The position numbers and the translations under genes were made by a program. A stretch of 64,000 nt of DNA from Calothrix sp. 336/3 (lineage in GTDB: Bacteria > Cyanobacteriota > Cyanobacteriia > Cyanobacteriales > Nostocaceae), in NCBI RefSeq assembly GCF_000734895.2, contig NZ_CP011382.1, positions 5,744,700 through 5,808,699 of the forward strand. The letters are read 5' to 3'. Below the pieces are notes generated by a model. The model was not told the origin of the DNA. It saw only the letters and a program-made list of their open reading frames with translations, and ran no database searches. Of this stretch, positions 9,465-18,962 are shown in pieces. Numbering within the stretch: position 1 is the stretch's first letter; the number at the start of each line of letters is the position of its first letter.

Positions 9465-12400
9465 ATGGTGAAAAATTTAAAGATTGGAACAAAAATAGGT
9501 GCGAGTTTTGCTTGTGGTCTGACAGTTATTGCCACATTGGGAATTCTCGCTTATCGCACTACTAATAATCTAGTAGAAAGTTCTCGCTGGCAAAGCCATA
9601 GCTATGAAGTGTTAAATAGATTAGATAATTTAATTTCGATACTGAAGGATGCTGAAATTGGACAAAGAGGTTATCTTATTACAGCAGAGAAACCTTATTT
9701 AGAACCTTATACTAAAGCTTCTGAAGAGGTGGAAAAAAATCTGCAAGTTTTACAAAAATTGACTAATGATAATCCTAATCAAGAAAATAGATTATCGGAT
9801 TTAAGACCCTTAATTAATCGCCGCTTATCAATTATTCAAGAAACTATTACAGCATTAGATAGCCAAGGGTTTGAGGCAGCAAGAAAAATAGTCCTCACAG
9901 ATAGAGGCAAGGTTGTGATGGATGAAATCCGAAGTATTATCACCCAAATGCAACAAGAGGAGAGAACTTTACTTGCAGAGCGATCGCGGCAAACCCAAGA
10001 AGCAACAAATCAAGCTATTAATACGATTATCTATGGAATTCCTATCGCTTTTTTGCTACTCACAATTATTGGTATTTACCTAACACGTAACATTTCTTTG
10101 CCCCTGCAAGAAGTTTCCGAAGCTATTGGAAAAATGGCTAATGGGGATTTTGCTTCTATCGCGATTAAGAGCGATCGCCAAGATGAAATTGGTTTATTGG
10201 TAAGAACCTTTAACCAAATGATTGATAATCTACGTCATACAACTCAAAGGAATCAGGAGCAAAACTGGCTGAAATCAAATTTAGCAAAATTCAGTCAGAT
10301 GCTGCAAGGAGAAAGAGATTTAGATACAGCAGCGAGAATGATTCTTTCAGAAATGGCTCCCTTAGTCAATGCCCAACAGGGTGTATTTTATATATTAGAT
10401 AATCAAGAGGATGAAGCAGTATTAAAACTATTAGCGGGTTATGCTTATCAACAACGGAAAAATTTATCGAATCGGTTTCATTTAGGAGAAGGATTAGTTG
10501 GGCAATGTGCTTTAGAAAAGCAAAAAATCCTACTTACTAATGTTCCCCATGATTATATTCATATTAGTTCCGGTTTAGGTGAGACTCAGCCTGTAAATAT
10601 TATTGTCTTGCCAATTTTATTTGAAAATCAAGTTATTGCTGTTTTAGAACTCGCTTCCTTATTACAATTTAGCCCGATTGAGCTAGATTTTCTAGAGCAA
10701 GTTAGCGATATTATTGGTATTGTGATAAACACAATTTATGCAGACAAGCGCACTCAAGAACTACTCTCTGCTTCCCAAAGTTTAACGGAACAATTACAAA
10801 GTCAACAACTAGAGCTTCAAGAAAGTAATCAAAGATTAGGGCAACAAGCTTACACTCTACAAGCGTCAGAAGAATTATTGAGACAACAGCAACACGAATT
10901 ACAACAATCTAACGAAGAATTACAACAATTAAATGCAGAGTTAGAAGAAAAGGCAGAATTATTAGTACAGCAGAATCAAGAAGTCGAGCGTAAAAATCAA
11001 GAAGTCGAAACGGCAAAACAGGAATTAGAGGAAAAAGCCGCAGAGCTTACCCTGTCTTCTAAATATAAATCAGAGTTTCTAGCAAATATGTCCCATGAAT
11101 TGCGGACACCTTTAAATAGTTTATTAATTTTAGCGAAATTATTAGCAGACAATTCCGAAGGAAACCTTAGCAACAAACAAGTTGAATATGGGCAGACTAT
11201 CTATAGTGCTGGTAGGGATTTATTGATGCTAATTAATGATATTTTGGATTTAGCAAAAATAGAATCTGGAACAATATCTATTGATGTTGAACGCCTGTTA
11301 TTTACAGATTTAATTGACCATTTAGAGAGAAGTTTTCGACAAATTGCTGTAGAGAAAGGTGTGAACTTTACTGTGAACATTGCACCGGAAGTTCCGATGA
11401 TAATGTATACAGATGGTAAGCGATTACAGCAAATTCTCAATAATCTTTTAGCGAACTCATTTAAATTCACCCACCAAGGGGAAATCAGTTTGCGAGTAGG
11501 GGTTGCTCAACAAGGATGGAATCCAGAAAATAACAGCTTAAAAAATGCAGAGAAAGTGATTAGTTTTGCTGTGAGTGATACAGGAATTGGGATTGCTCCT
11601 GAAAAACAGAAAATTATTTTTGAAGCGTTTCAGCAAGCAGATGGAACTACCAGCAGAAAATATGGTGGTACAGGTTTAGGTTTATCTATTAGTCGAGAAA
11701 TTGCCCATCTTTTAGGTGGTGAAATTCAGTTACGTAGTCAACTGGGGCAAGGAAGTACTTTTACTTTATATTTACCCTATACAGAGAAAGAAAATAGGGA
11801 AGATTCACAGATAAATCCGACTGTAGAAGTATTTCCATCTCCAGCGAATCCGGTTAATTTGTCGGTAGCGATCGCCGACGATCGCCAACAAATTCAATCT
11901 CGGGATGGGTTATACTCCACTGTCGATGAACGCACTTTATTGATCATCGAAGACGATATAAATTTTGCCCGTATTTTGTTGGATATGGCTCAACAGCAGG
12001 AATTTAAGGGAATTGTTGCGACGAATGGCAAAGATGGTTTAGCCTTGGCACAGCAATATCAACCCTCAGCTATAATTCTCGATATTCGATTACCAGAAAT
12101 TGACGGATGGACAGTTTTAGAACGTCTCAAACAGGATCCAAAAACCCGTCATATCCCTGTACATATAATTACCGCAGAAGATAGCAAACAACGAGGATTA
12201 CAATTAGGGGCGATCGCCTACTTACAAAAACCAGTCAGCAGAGAAGCAATTGATAATGCATTCACTAGAATTAAAGATTTTGTAGATAGAAAGGTAAAAA
12301 ATCTTTTGGTAGTGGAAGATGACGAAAATCAACGTCATAGTATTGTGGAATTAATCGGTAATAGTGATGTTCTCACCACCGCAGTGAGTACAGGGAGTGA

Positions 12401-13151
12401 AGCATTACTAGCAATTCGCAACGAACAATTTGACTGTCTCGTCTTAGATTTGGGATTACCTGATATCAATGGGTTTGAGCTTATCGAATTAATTAAACAG
12501 GAAGCCAATGCAGCCACTTTACCAATTATTATTTATACTGCCAGGGAATTAACCAGAGCCGAAGAAATTAAATTGCGACGGATGGCAGAAAGTATTATTA
12601 TCAAAGACGGGCGATCGCCAATATTGGGAAGTAGTTTCTCACTCTCCACAAGAGCTTCTAACCCATCACCAGAACGTCTCTTAGATGAAACTGCCCTATT
12701 CTTACATCGAGTACAAGCCAATTTACCTACATCAAAACGACGTATTCTAGAACAATTGCACTCTTCTGATACAGTATTTGTTAATAAGAAAATTCTCATC
12801 GTTGATGACGACGTTCGTAATATATTTGCCCTTACCAGTCTTTTAGAACGTAAACAGATGCAAGTGTTCTATGCGGAAAACGGCAGAGATGGCATTGAAA
12901 TCTTAGAAAATCATCCAGACATGAATATCATTCTTATGGATGTCATGATGCCAGAAATGGATGGGTATGAAACAACCCGTACTATCCGTGGAAATCCTCT
13001 ATTTAAATCTTTACCCATCATTGCTCTCACGGCTAAAGCGATGCAAGGAGATAAGGAAAAATGTATTACTGCGGGTGCCTCTGACTACATCACCAAACCA
13101 GTAGATAATGAGAAATTACTATCATTATTGCGCGTCTGGCTATATACCTAG
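9465..13151 (+). CDS. CHASE3-HAMP-GAF hybrid histidine kinase with three receiver domains
   Basis: This is a 1228-residue membrane sensor. Order: TM1 (about 12-30), CHASE3 sensor (about 38-175, with KDAEIGQRGYLITAE), TM2 (about 188-207), HAMP (208-260), GAF (about 272-426), a long Gln/Glu-rich coiled coil (427-533), HisKA with SHELRTP (phosphoacceptor His544), HATPase_c (N box QQILNNLLANSFKFTH near 656), then three receivers with phospho-Asp at 873, 995 and 1159. Receiver 2 has KD where KP is usual, so it may be atypical. CheR and CheB genes follow at once, and the coiled coil resembles kinases paired with CheB/CheR modules. The stimulus is unknown. Confidence 0.95.
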   Translation: MVKNLKIGTKIGASFACGLTVIATLGILAYRTTNNLVESSRWQSHSYEVLNRLDNLISILKDAEIGQRGYLITAEKPYLEPYTKASEEVEKNLQVLQKLTNDNPNQENRLSDLRPLINRRLSIIQETITALDSQGFEAARKIVLTDRGKVVMDEIRSIITQMQQEERTLLAERSRQTQEATNQAINTIIYGIPIAFLLLTIIGIYLTRNISLPLQEVSEAIGKMANGDFASIAIKSDRQDEIGLLVRTFNQMIDNLRHTTQRNQEQNWLKSNLAKFSQMLQGERDLDTAARMILSEMAPLVNAQQGVFYILDNQEDEAVLKLLAGYAYQQRKNLSNRFHLGEGLVGQCALEKQKILLTNVPHDYIHISSGLGETQPVNIIVLPILFENQVIAVLELASLLQFSPIELDFLEQVSDIIGIVINTIYADKRTQELLSASQSLTEQLQSQQLELQESNQRLGQQAYTLQASEELLRQQQHELQQSNEELQQLNAELEEKAELLVQQNQEVERKNQEVETAKQELEEKAAELTLSSKYKSEFLANMSHELRTPLNSLLILAKLLADNSEGNLSNKQVEYGQTIYSAGRDLLMLINDILDLAKIESGTISIDVERLLFTDLIDHLERSFRQIAVEKGVNFTVNIAPEVPMIMYTDGKRLQQILNNLLANSFKFTHQGEISLRVGVAQQGWNPENNSLKNAEKVISFAVSDTGIGIAPEKQKIIFEAFQQADGTTSRKYGGTGLGLSISREIAHLLGGEIQLRSQLGQGSTFTLYLPYTEKENREDSQINPTVEVFPSPANPVNLSVAIADDRQQIQSRDGLYSTVDERTLLIIEDDINFARILLDMAQQQEFKGIVATNGKDGLALAQQYQPSAIILDIRLPEIDGWTVLERLKQDPKTRHIPVHIITAEDSKQRGLQLGAIAYLQKPVSREAIDNAFTRIKDFVDRKVKNLLVVEDDENQRHSIVELIGNSDVLTTAVSTGSEALLAIRNEQFDCLVLDLGLPDINGFELIELIKQEANAATLPIIIYTARELTRAEEIKLRRMAESIIIKDGRSPILGSSFSLSTRASNPSPERLLDETALFLHRVQANLPTSKRRILEQLHSSDTVFVNKKILIVDDDVRNIFALTSLLERKQMQVFYAENGRDGIEILENHPDMNIILMDVMMPEMDGYETTRTIRGNPLFKSLPIIALTAKAMQGDKEKCITAGASDYITKPVDNEKLLSLLRVWLYT

Positions 13152-13237
13152 CATCCCAATTATTACAATAAAAATATCCACAAGCACATGATGATTAATC
13201 TCAAAATCAACAAAAAAAATCAATAGTTATTACCAAC

Positions 13238-14062
13238 ATGAACCAGGAGAACCTAGAAGATATTGAAATAGAATTACTCCTAGAAAGTATCTATCGTTAT
13301 TATGGTTTTGATTTCCGTAATTATGCCCTAGCTTCTTTAAAAAGACGCATTTGGAACATGATTCACGGGGAGGGATTAACGACAATTTCCGGATTGCAAG
13401 AAAAAATTCTCCATGAGCCACAATATTTAGATAAATTTGTCTTCAAACTCTCAATTAATTTTACTAGCATGTTTCGGGATCCATACTTTTTTTTAAGTTT
13501 TAGAAATAAAGTTGTTCCCATTTTAAAAACCTATCCTTTTATTCGCATTTGGCATGCAGGTTGCTCCTCTGGAGAGGAAGTATATTCTATGGCAATTTTA
13601 CTGATGGAAGAAGGTTTATATCATCGCTCTCGTCTCTATGCCACAGATATGAACGAATTAGTTTTAAAAAAAGCGAAGTCAGGTATTTTCCCCTTAGAAT
13701 TTATGAAAGACTATACCCATAACTATATTCAATCAGGTGGAAAAACATCATTTTCTGAATATTATACTGCTGGCTATGATAGTGCTATCTTCTCTCAAGA
13801 ACTACAAACTAATATTGTATTTTCTATGCATAATTTAGCCACTGACGGTTCTTTTAATGAATTTCATGTAATTTTATGTAGAAACGTTTTAATTTACTTT
13901 AACAAGCAATTACAAAATCGCGTACATCGGTTGTTTTATGAAAGTTTAGTGAGATTCGGCATTTTAGCTCTAGGAAAACAAGAAACAATTAAATTTACAG
14001 ATTATGAAAATGAGTATGAACAGATAGAAATAGGACAAAAAATTTACCGGAGATTAGCATAG
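13238..14062 (+). CDS. CheR-family protein-glutamate methyltransferase
   Basis: This 274-residue protein has the CheR N-terminal helical domain (FRNYALASLKRRIWNMI near residue 27) and the SAM-binding core WHAGCSSGEEVYSMAILLME near residues 104-123. It also has LYATDMNELVLKKAKSGIF and the terminal block VILCRNVLIYFNKQLQNR, typical of CheR. It would transfer methyl groups from SAM to glutamates of a signalling protein. It lacks TPR repeats and any PAS or kinase fusion. It starts 86 bp after the hybrid kinase and is followed by CheB, so the four signalling genes probably form one unit. The usual MCP substrate is missing. Confidence 0.93.
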   Translation: MNQENLEDIEIELLLESIYRYYGFDFRNYALASLKRRIWNMIHGEGLTTISGLQEKILHEPQYLDKFVFKLSINFTSMFRDPYFFLSFRNKVVPILKTYPFIRIWHAGCSSGEEVYSMAILLMEEGLYHRSRLYATDMNELVLKKAKSGIFPLEFMKDYTHNYIQSGGKTSFSEYYTAGYDSAIFSQELQTNIVFSMHNLATDGSFNEFHVILCRNVLIYFNKQLQNRVHRLFYESLVRFGILALGKQETIKFTDYENEYEQIEIGQKIYRRLA

Positions 14063-14157
14063 TTTCGTTGGAATTAATCTGTAAATATTTACAAAGTCTG
14101 CCATTAATCTTAATTTTAATTATTACTTTTTATGCTTATTTCTAATCATCATGTTAT

Positions 14158-14787
14158 ATGAATTTTAAACTAATAGTTATTGGTACTTCTTTCGGAGGTT
14201 TAGAAGCTTTGAAAATATTAATTTCGCCATTGCCAAAAACCTTCTCTATCCCTTTAGCAGTTGTCATCCATCGACATAAAGAATCTGATGATTCCCTAGT
14301 TAAAATTCTGCAAAAAAACAGTAGTTTAATTATTAAAGAAGTAGAAGATAAGGAAGATATTCTGCCTGGGTATGTCTATCTTGCTCCTGCCAATTATCAT
14401 TTACTTATAGAGAAAAAGCTGCATTTTGCAAGTAAAATATATCCCCAGAGAGATGATTTTCTACCGAATATTCAGACTTATTTTTCTCTTTCCATTGATG
14501 CGCCAGTTTCCTATGCTCGACCAGCAATTGATGTATTATTTGAAACAGCCGCAGATTGTTATGGAGAGAAATTGATTGCAATTATACTGACTGGAGCGAA
14601 TCAAGATGGTGTCAACGGTATGAGGAAAATTAAAGGAAGAGGGGGTTTAAACGTTGTCCAGGAGCCAAAAACCGCCCTGTGTGCAACAATGCCAACAGCA
14701 GCGATCGCCGCAGGTATTACCGACAAGATTCTTTCCCTGACAGAAATTCCTCCCTTTTTGATCAAGATGTGTCATCAACAGGGATAG
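14158..14787 (+). CDS. CheB-type methylesterase domain protein without receiver
   Basis: The 209 residues are only the catalytic CheB methylesterase domain. Visible are VIGTSFGGLEALK with the nucleophile Ser11, HRHK near residues 38-41 supplying the catalytic histidine region, and GANQDGVNGM with Asp150. Classical CheB has an N-terminal receiver of about 120 residues that gates activity, and it is absent here. It would demethylate glutamyl methyl esters made by the neighbouring CheR. Without its own receiver it must be constitutive or controlled in trans, perhaps by one of the many receivers in the flanking kinases (inference). Confidence 0.93.
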   Translation: MNFKLIVIGTSFGGLEALKILISPLPKTFSIPLAVVIHRHKESDDSLVKILQKNSSLIIKEVEDKEDILPGYVYLAPANYHLLIEKKLHFASKIYPQRDDFLPNIQTYFSLSIDAPVSYARPAIDVLFETAADCYGEKLIAIILTGANQDGVNGMRKIKGRGGLNVVQEPKTALCATMPTAAIAAGITDKILSLTEIPPFLIKMCHQQG

Positions 14788-14943
14788 AAATCACCATTTC
14801 TAAACCACCACAGAACACCCGATACCATGGGAAATCGGTAAACATATAACTTAAGATAGTGGGAATGTAGTTAGTTTCCGAGTCAAAGTCTATAGGAAGA
14901 CGTGAAAGCGGCTTAATTTATTACTAAATGCGTATACAGAGCA

Positions 14944-17031
14944 ATGTCATTGCAACCGAAAGTTAACATTCTATTGGTAGATGATTATCCAGAGAATTTA
15001 CTTGCCCTAGAGGGAGTATTAGAGAACCTCGGTCAGAATTTGGTCAGAGCAACCTCCGGAGCAGAAGCATTACGACATTTGCTCAATCAGGATTTTGCGG
15101 TGATTCTGCTGGATGTACAAATGCCAGAGATGGATGGCTTCGAGACAGCAACATTGATACGACAACGAGAGCGATCGCGCTACACTCCGATTATTTTTCT
15201 GACAGCTTTTAGTTCCAGTGATCAAATGGTCTTTAAGGGGTATTCCATAGGTGCAGTGGACTACCTATTTAAGCCCATTGATGGAGAAATATTAAAATCA
15301 AAGGTGGCTGCATTTGTTGAACTCTATCAAAAAAGTGACCAGGTACAGCACCAAGCATCCCAATTAGCAGCCATGAATGCGGAATTACAACAACGAGAAG
15401 AGATGTTTCGCTCCTTAAGTGTTTGCTGCCCTGTCGGTATTTTTTTGACAAATACAAATGGTGTATGTACTTATACTAACCCTCGCTGGCAAGCAATTTA
15501 TGGTATGACCTATGAGCAGAGTTTAGGTGATGGTTGGTCACAAGCTCTACACCCTTTAGATAGAGAAAAAGTCATAGCTGATTGGTATGCGGTGTCTACC
15601 GTTGGTAAGGATTACAGAGGAGAGTTTCGGCTGTTACTTTCTGGGGGTGTAGAACGTTGGGTTTATGCCGCAGCATCACCCATGCTAGGGGATAGTGGCG
15701 ATGTGACGGGTTATGTAGGTACGGTAGAAGACATAACAGAACGCAAACAAGCACAGGAAGAACGTATCCAGTTAATTGCAGAACAAGCTGCCCGTCAAGA
15801 AGCAGAAAATGCCAATCGCCTCAAGGATGAATTTCTGGCTACTCTTTCCCATGAATTGCGTACTCCCCTAACTTCGATTTTGGGCTGGGCAAAACTCTTA
15901 CGTCAACGGAAATTAGATGAATTGGCGATCGCTCGTGCTTTAGAAACCATTGAACGCAATGCTTCGGTGCAAGCACAGCTCATCGAAGATATTCTTGATG
16001 TTTCCCGAATTATGCGTGGTAAATTATACCTGAATCTTTCCCCGTTGAATTTGGTAAATATAGTCACCACCGCAGTCGAAAATTTTCGCCTAGAGGCAGA
16101 AGCAAAAAACCTGCAACTCAAAACCTTTATTTCTCCCCCTGGAACTTTTCTTGTTTCTGGTGACACAAAACGTTTACAGCAAGTTATGTGGAATTTGCTG
16201 AGTAATGCTGTTAAATTTACACCCAATGGCGGAAATATCCAGGTAAGATTATCAGCAAGGGAAGACCAAGCAGAAATCTATGTAATTGATACTGGAAGCG
16301 GTATTAGTCCTGAATTTATGCCCCATGTCTTTGAACGCTTTCGTCAAGCTGATGGTAGTATGACTCGACACCATGGAGGTTTGGGTTTAGGATTAGCGAT
16401 CGCGCGTTATTTAGTAGAAATGCACCAGGGAAGTATCAAAGCAGAGAGCCAAGGAACTGGACAGGGTGCAACCTTCATTGTCAAAATACCACTGTTACAG
16501 TCCCTGGATAACATTAATTATCAGAGTGGAATTGATCATATTCTCAATTCTCGCCAATCATCCCCCCCTTCACAGACAAACAATCATCATACCTCTGAAA
16601 AAGTGCCAGAAGAATTACTCTTGCAGGGTTTACGAGTCTTGGTAGTTGATGATGATATTGATACGAGGAATTTTATTCTGACTGCTCTGCAAAAATCTGG
16701 AGCAGAAGTCACAGCAGTAGACTCTAGTGATTCCGCCTTCACGGTTATGCAACAATTGATACCTGATGTTTTAGTTAGTGACATTGGTATGCCGGGGCAA
16801 GACGGTTATAGTTTAATCCGTCAAATCCGCAATTTAACACCAGAACAGGGAGGAATAATTCCCGCGATCGCCCTCACCGGATACGTCAGGGAAGAAGATA
16901 TTAACCAAGCATTAGCTGCTGGGTTCCAAATGTATATTCCCAAACCCGTAGAGCCAAGCATTTTAATTAATTCTGTTGCTCAGTTGGCAAATAGCCTATG
17001 TCATTCCCCAGACAATTCCCATACAAGTTAG
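14944..17031 (+). CDS. hybrid histidine kinase REC-PAS-HisKA-HATPase-REC
   Basis: This 695-residue cytoplasmic kinase has no membrane segment. Order: receiver (about 8-125, phospho-Asp57 in LLDVQMPEMDG), PAS with PAC (about 151-265, ending GYVGTVEDITERKQAQ), HisKA with LSHELRTPLTSILGW (His303), HATPase_c (about 385-520, with QQVMWNLLSNAVKFTP and GLGLGLAIARYLVEMH), and a C-terminal receiver (about 565-690, Asp613 in VSDIGMPGQDG). Leading and trailing receivers suggest a phosphorelay that can take phosphate from the larger kinase upstream. It lies 156 bp after CheB on the same strand. Input to the PAS domain is unknown. Confidence 0.95.
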   Translation: MSLQPKVNILLVDDYPENLLALEGVLENLGQNLVRATSGAEALRHLLNQDFAVILLDVQMPEMDGFETATLIRQRERSRYTPIIFLTAFSSSDQMVFKGYSIGAVDYLFKPIDGEILKSKVAAFVELYQKSDQVQHQASQLAAMNAELQQREEMFRSLSVCCPVGIFLTNTNGVCTYTNPRWQAIYGMTYEQSLGDGWSQALHPLDREKVIADWYAVSTVGKDYRGEFRLLLSGGVERWVYAAASPMLGDSGDVTGYVGTVEDITERKQAQEERIQLIAEQAARQEAENANRLKDEFLATLSHELRTPLTSILGWAKLLRQRKLDELAIARALETIERNASVQAQLIEDILDVSRIMRGKLYLNLSPLNLVNIVTTAVENFRLEAEAKNLQLKTFISPPGTFLVSGDTKRLQQVMWNLLSNAVKFTPNGGNIQVRLSAREDQAEIYVIDTGSGISPEFMPHVFERFRQADGSMTRHHGGLGLGLAIARYLVEMHQGSIKAESQGTGQGATFIVKIPLLQSLDNINYQSGIDHILNSRQSSPPSQTNNHHTSEKVPEELLLQGLRVLVVDDDIDTRNFILTALQKSGAEVTAVDSSDSAFTVMQQLIPDVLVSDIGMPGQDGYSLIRQIRNLTPEQGGIIPAIALTGYVREEDINQALAAGFQMYIPKPVEPSILINSVAQLANSLCHSPDNSHTS

Positions 17032-17181
17032 TAATTATCACAATATTTACTGATGGGTTAATTCCTCACCAATCCAGGTATAGCAATAAACATCGGCAAG
17101 CAATAAAATTCATCTGCCAGTACTTTGGACTAATTAAGCTATGGTGGAGGTAATATCTAGCACTAAGTTACATAGGTAAAA

Positions 17182-18021
17182 ATGAAAATTACCCTCTCCA
17201 CTGTGGCAGTCTTCAGTGTTATTTCTTTGCTGACTGGTATCGTGTATGCAGTCCCTCCCAAACCTTTACCACCCTCTGCTCCTCCCCAACCCAGCAGTCA
17301 GCAGACAGAAGCCTTTGATTTATCCCTATTGGTGAGAGTGGGTACAGAGTTTTTTCAGAGCGATCGCTATTTGACAGAATCACAAATGATCATGCGTGGT
17401 AATAGTCAAGGTGTAGATTTCAGTGCGGGGATGCAGTTAAAAACCATCGTGCAGACAGGAAAAAAGTTCCGCACAGAGATTCGTTTTACTAAACCTGGAG
17501 AAGCGCCAAAAATTACTGGGATTGTCACATCTGACGGCAACCGCGTCACCATCTACCGTCCAGATTTAAAACAGTATGCCGTAATTTCCTACAGTGAATT
17601 TGATAAATCCGATGATTCTTTCCTAATTGGTTTATCCTCCTCCTTATTTTTAGAGCTACCAGAAGATAGCAGGATGGCGATCGCTCAAGGAGGATTAGGA
17701 GATAAGGAAGTTCTCAAGGAAATTGGTTTGCTCGACAACCCACTCATCAAGGGAACAAGAAGCACCACACCGGGCGAAAATTTATATATATACGAATATA
17801 CAGAACCCAAGGAAGCAATTACTTTTCGTGCTTTTATCGCACCCGCAACTGCAACCCTCAACCAGATTCAATTTGCAACCAAAGAGCAGAACTTAGATAT
17901 TGAAATTACCGAAAAAATCCTCAGTCGAACTCCCAACCCCACCATAACTCCCCAAACTTTCAAATTTATCCCACCTAAAACCGCAAAACGTGTCAAAACT
18001 CTTTCTGTAAGCCCGTTTTAA
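17182..18021 (+). CDS. exported protein of unknown function, possibly LolA/DUF2092-like fold
   Basis: This 279-residue protein has a signal peptide (1 to about 24, cleavage probably after YA) followed by a proline-rich linker (PPKPLPPSAPPQP). The remainder alternates short beta-like blocks such as FRTEIRFTKPGEAP, GNRVTIYRPDLKQYAV and YEYTEPKEAITFRAFIA, reminiscent of LolA- or DUF2092-like lipoprotein-carrier folds. I do not firmly recognise the family. There is no lipobox. It follows the second kinase by 150 bp on the same strand and is followed by a pyrimidine tract and glyoxalase I. Confidence 0.75.
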   Translation: MKITLSTVAVFSVISLLTGIVYAVPPKPLPPSAPPQPSSQQTEAFDLSLLVRVGTEFFQSDRYLTESQMIMRGNSQGVDFSAGMQLKTIVQTGKKFRTEIRFTKPGEAPKITGIVTSDGNRVTIYRPDLKQYAVISYSEFDKSDDSFLIGLSSSLFLELPEDSRMAIAQGGLGDKEVLKEIGLLDNPLIKGTRSTTPGENLYIYEYTEPKEAITFRAFIAPATATLNQIQFATKEQNLDIEITEKILSRTPNPTITPQTFKFIPPKTAKRVKTLSVSPF

Positions 18022-18053
18022 CAGGAAATTTTCCTAGATAATTAAAATAAATT

Positions 18054-18128
18054 TTCCCCCCCCTCCCTCTTCCCTTTTCCCCCCCCTCCCTCTTCCCCTT
18101 TCCCCTTCCCCCCTTTTCCCTTCCCCCC
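18054..18128 (+). repeat. polypyrimidine (C/T) low-complexity tract
   Basis: About 75 bases are almost wholly C and T on the + strand, made of irregular repeats of CCCTCCCTCTTCCC and TTTCCCC units between the exported-protein gene and gloA. Such tracts slip during replication and can form triplex structures. The minus-strand reading frame across it (Arg/Gly/Lys-rich) is an artefact. Confidence 0.85.
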
Positions 18129-18177
18129 GATATACTGTTTGCAGGAGAACACATTCTGTCAAATTCCAAGGGTGAAT

Positions 18178-18564
18178 ATGCGCTTACTACATACGATGTT
18201 GCGGGTGGGTAATCTCCAAGAGTCACTCAAGTTTTACTGTGATGTCTTGGGAATGAAACTGTTACGCCAAAAAGATTATCCAGGAGGAGAATTTACCCTC
18301 GCTTTTGTTGGCTATGGTGACGAAAGTGATAATACAGTGCTAGAACTCACTTATAACTGGGGTGTAGAAAAGTATGATATTGGCAATGCCTATGGACATA
18401 TTGCCCTAGGTGTGGATGATATCTATGCTACCTGTGAAGGAATTAAGCAACAGGGTGGAAAAGTGACGCGGGAACCAGGACCAATGAAGCATGGCTCAAC
18501 GGTAATTGCTTTTGTAGAAGACCCTGATGGGTATAAAGTAGAACTGATTCAGTTGAGTAAATAA
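18178..18564 (+). CDS. gloA: glyoxalase I (lactoylglutathione lyase)
   Basis: This 128-residue protein starts MRLLHTMLRVGNLQESLKFY, the canonical glyoxalase I start. It catalyses the isomerisation of the methylglyoxal-glutathione hemithioacetal to S-lactoylglutathione. Metal ligands expected in the family are visible: His5 (LLHTMLRV), a Glu in NTVLELTYNWG, His in NAYGHIALGVDD and Glu in the end block GYKVELIQL. The frame is open upstream to a TTG at 18139, but the ATG at 18178 matches the family start and removes an unrelated 13-residue lead. Length is normal. Confidence 0.93.
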   Translation: MRLLHTMLRVGNLQESLKFYCDVLGMKLLRQKDYPGGEFTLAFVGYGDESDNTVLELTYNWGVEKYDIGNAYGHIALGVDDIYATCEGIKQQGGKVTREPGPMKHGSTVIAFVEDPDGYKVELIQLSK

Positions 18565-18679
18565 AATCCTGAGAAACAGAATATGCAAGAGCCGCCTGTG
18601 AATCAATAATTTATACAGGGAAAGTTTGGGGGAAAAGGCAACAGGAAGCATAGGGAAGGTTAATTCCTGTACCTATTAG

Positions 18680-18765
18680 GACTTACGAATACGCGCTGAC
18701 AATAGCGGGAAACCCTGATTCGCAAAGCGACACGCTGCGCGAACGAGTCTACACAAATTGCAGCA
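18680..18765. repeat. dispersed cyanobacterial repeat with small palindromes
   Basis: The stretch has the look of intergenic repeat DNA: it opens with AGGACTTACG, and its core GCAAAGCGACACGCTGCGCG contains inverted CGC/GCG-rich arms. It has no coding frame of note. I infer membership in a dispersed repeat family from composition and style; only one copy of this exact form was seen in the window. Confidence 0.45.
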
Positions 18766-18781
18766 CAGCAACCATTCCCCC

Positions 18782-18816
18782 ATTACTCATTACTCATTAC
18801 TTATTACTCATTACTC
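18782..18816. repeat. STRR heptamer tract (ATTACTC x5)
   Basis: Five consecutive copies of ATTACTC (the third is ATTACTT) are seen. Short tandemly repeated repetitive sequences of this kind are known from heterocystous cyanobacteria. A second short tract (ATTACCC, ATTACTC, ATTCCCC) lies at 18926-18946, just before the porin gene. Confidence 0.88.
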
Positions 18817-18841
18817 AATCAGATGAAATACAACCCCACCC

Positions 18842-18888
18842 GCCCTATCGGGCACCCTCCCCGATTTCGGGGAGGGCTGGGGAGGGGT
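18842..18888. repeat. GC-rich nested hairpin (REP-like palindrome)
   Basis: GCCCTATCGGGC (18842-18853) is a small hairpin. Directly after it CCCTCCCCGA pairs perfectly with TCGGGGAGGG (18855-18876, loop TT), and further flanking AACCCCA and GGGGTT runs extend the symmetry. It sits between two STRR tracts upstream of the porin. It could act as a transcription barrier or be a mobile palindrome; there is no U-tract. Confidence 0.7.
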
Positions 18889-18925
18889 TCTTCTATACCT
18901 CACTAGAATGAGAAACGCTATACTC

Positions 18926-18946
18926 ATTACCCATTACTCATTCCCC
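18926..18946. repeat. short degenerate STRR tract
   Basis: Three degenerate heptamers (ATTACCC, ATTACTC, ATTCCCC) occur directly upstream of the porin ribosome binding site (AGGAGA near 18952-18957). Confidence 0.7.
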
Positions 18947-18962
18947 AATCTAGGAGAAAAAC

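Noticed and set aside
17993..18226. Minus-strand frame with Arg/Gly/Lys-rich repeats
   Set aside because: It only reads the complement of the pyrimidine tract; the composition is an artefact.
18782..18816. CRISPR array
   Set aside because: The units are 7 bp with no spacers, so this is an STRR tract.
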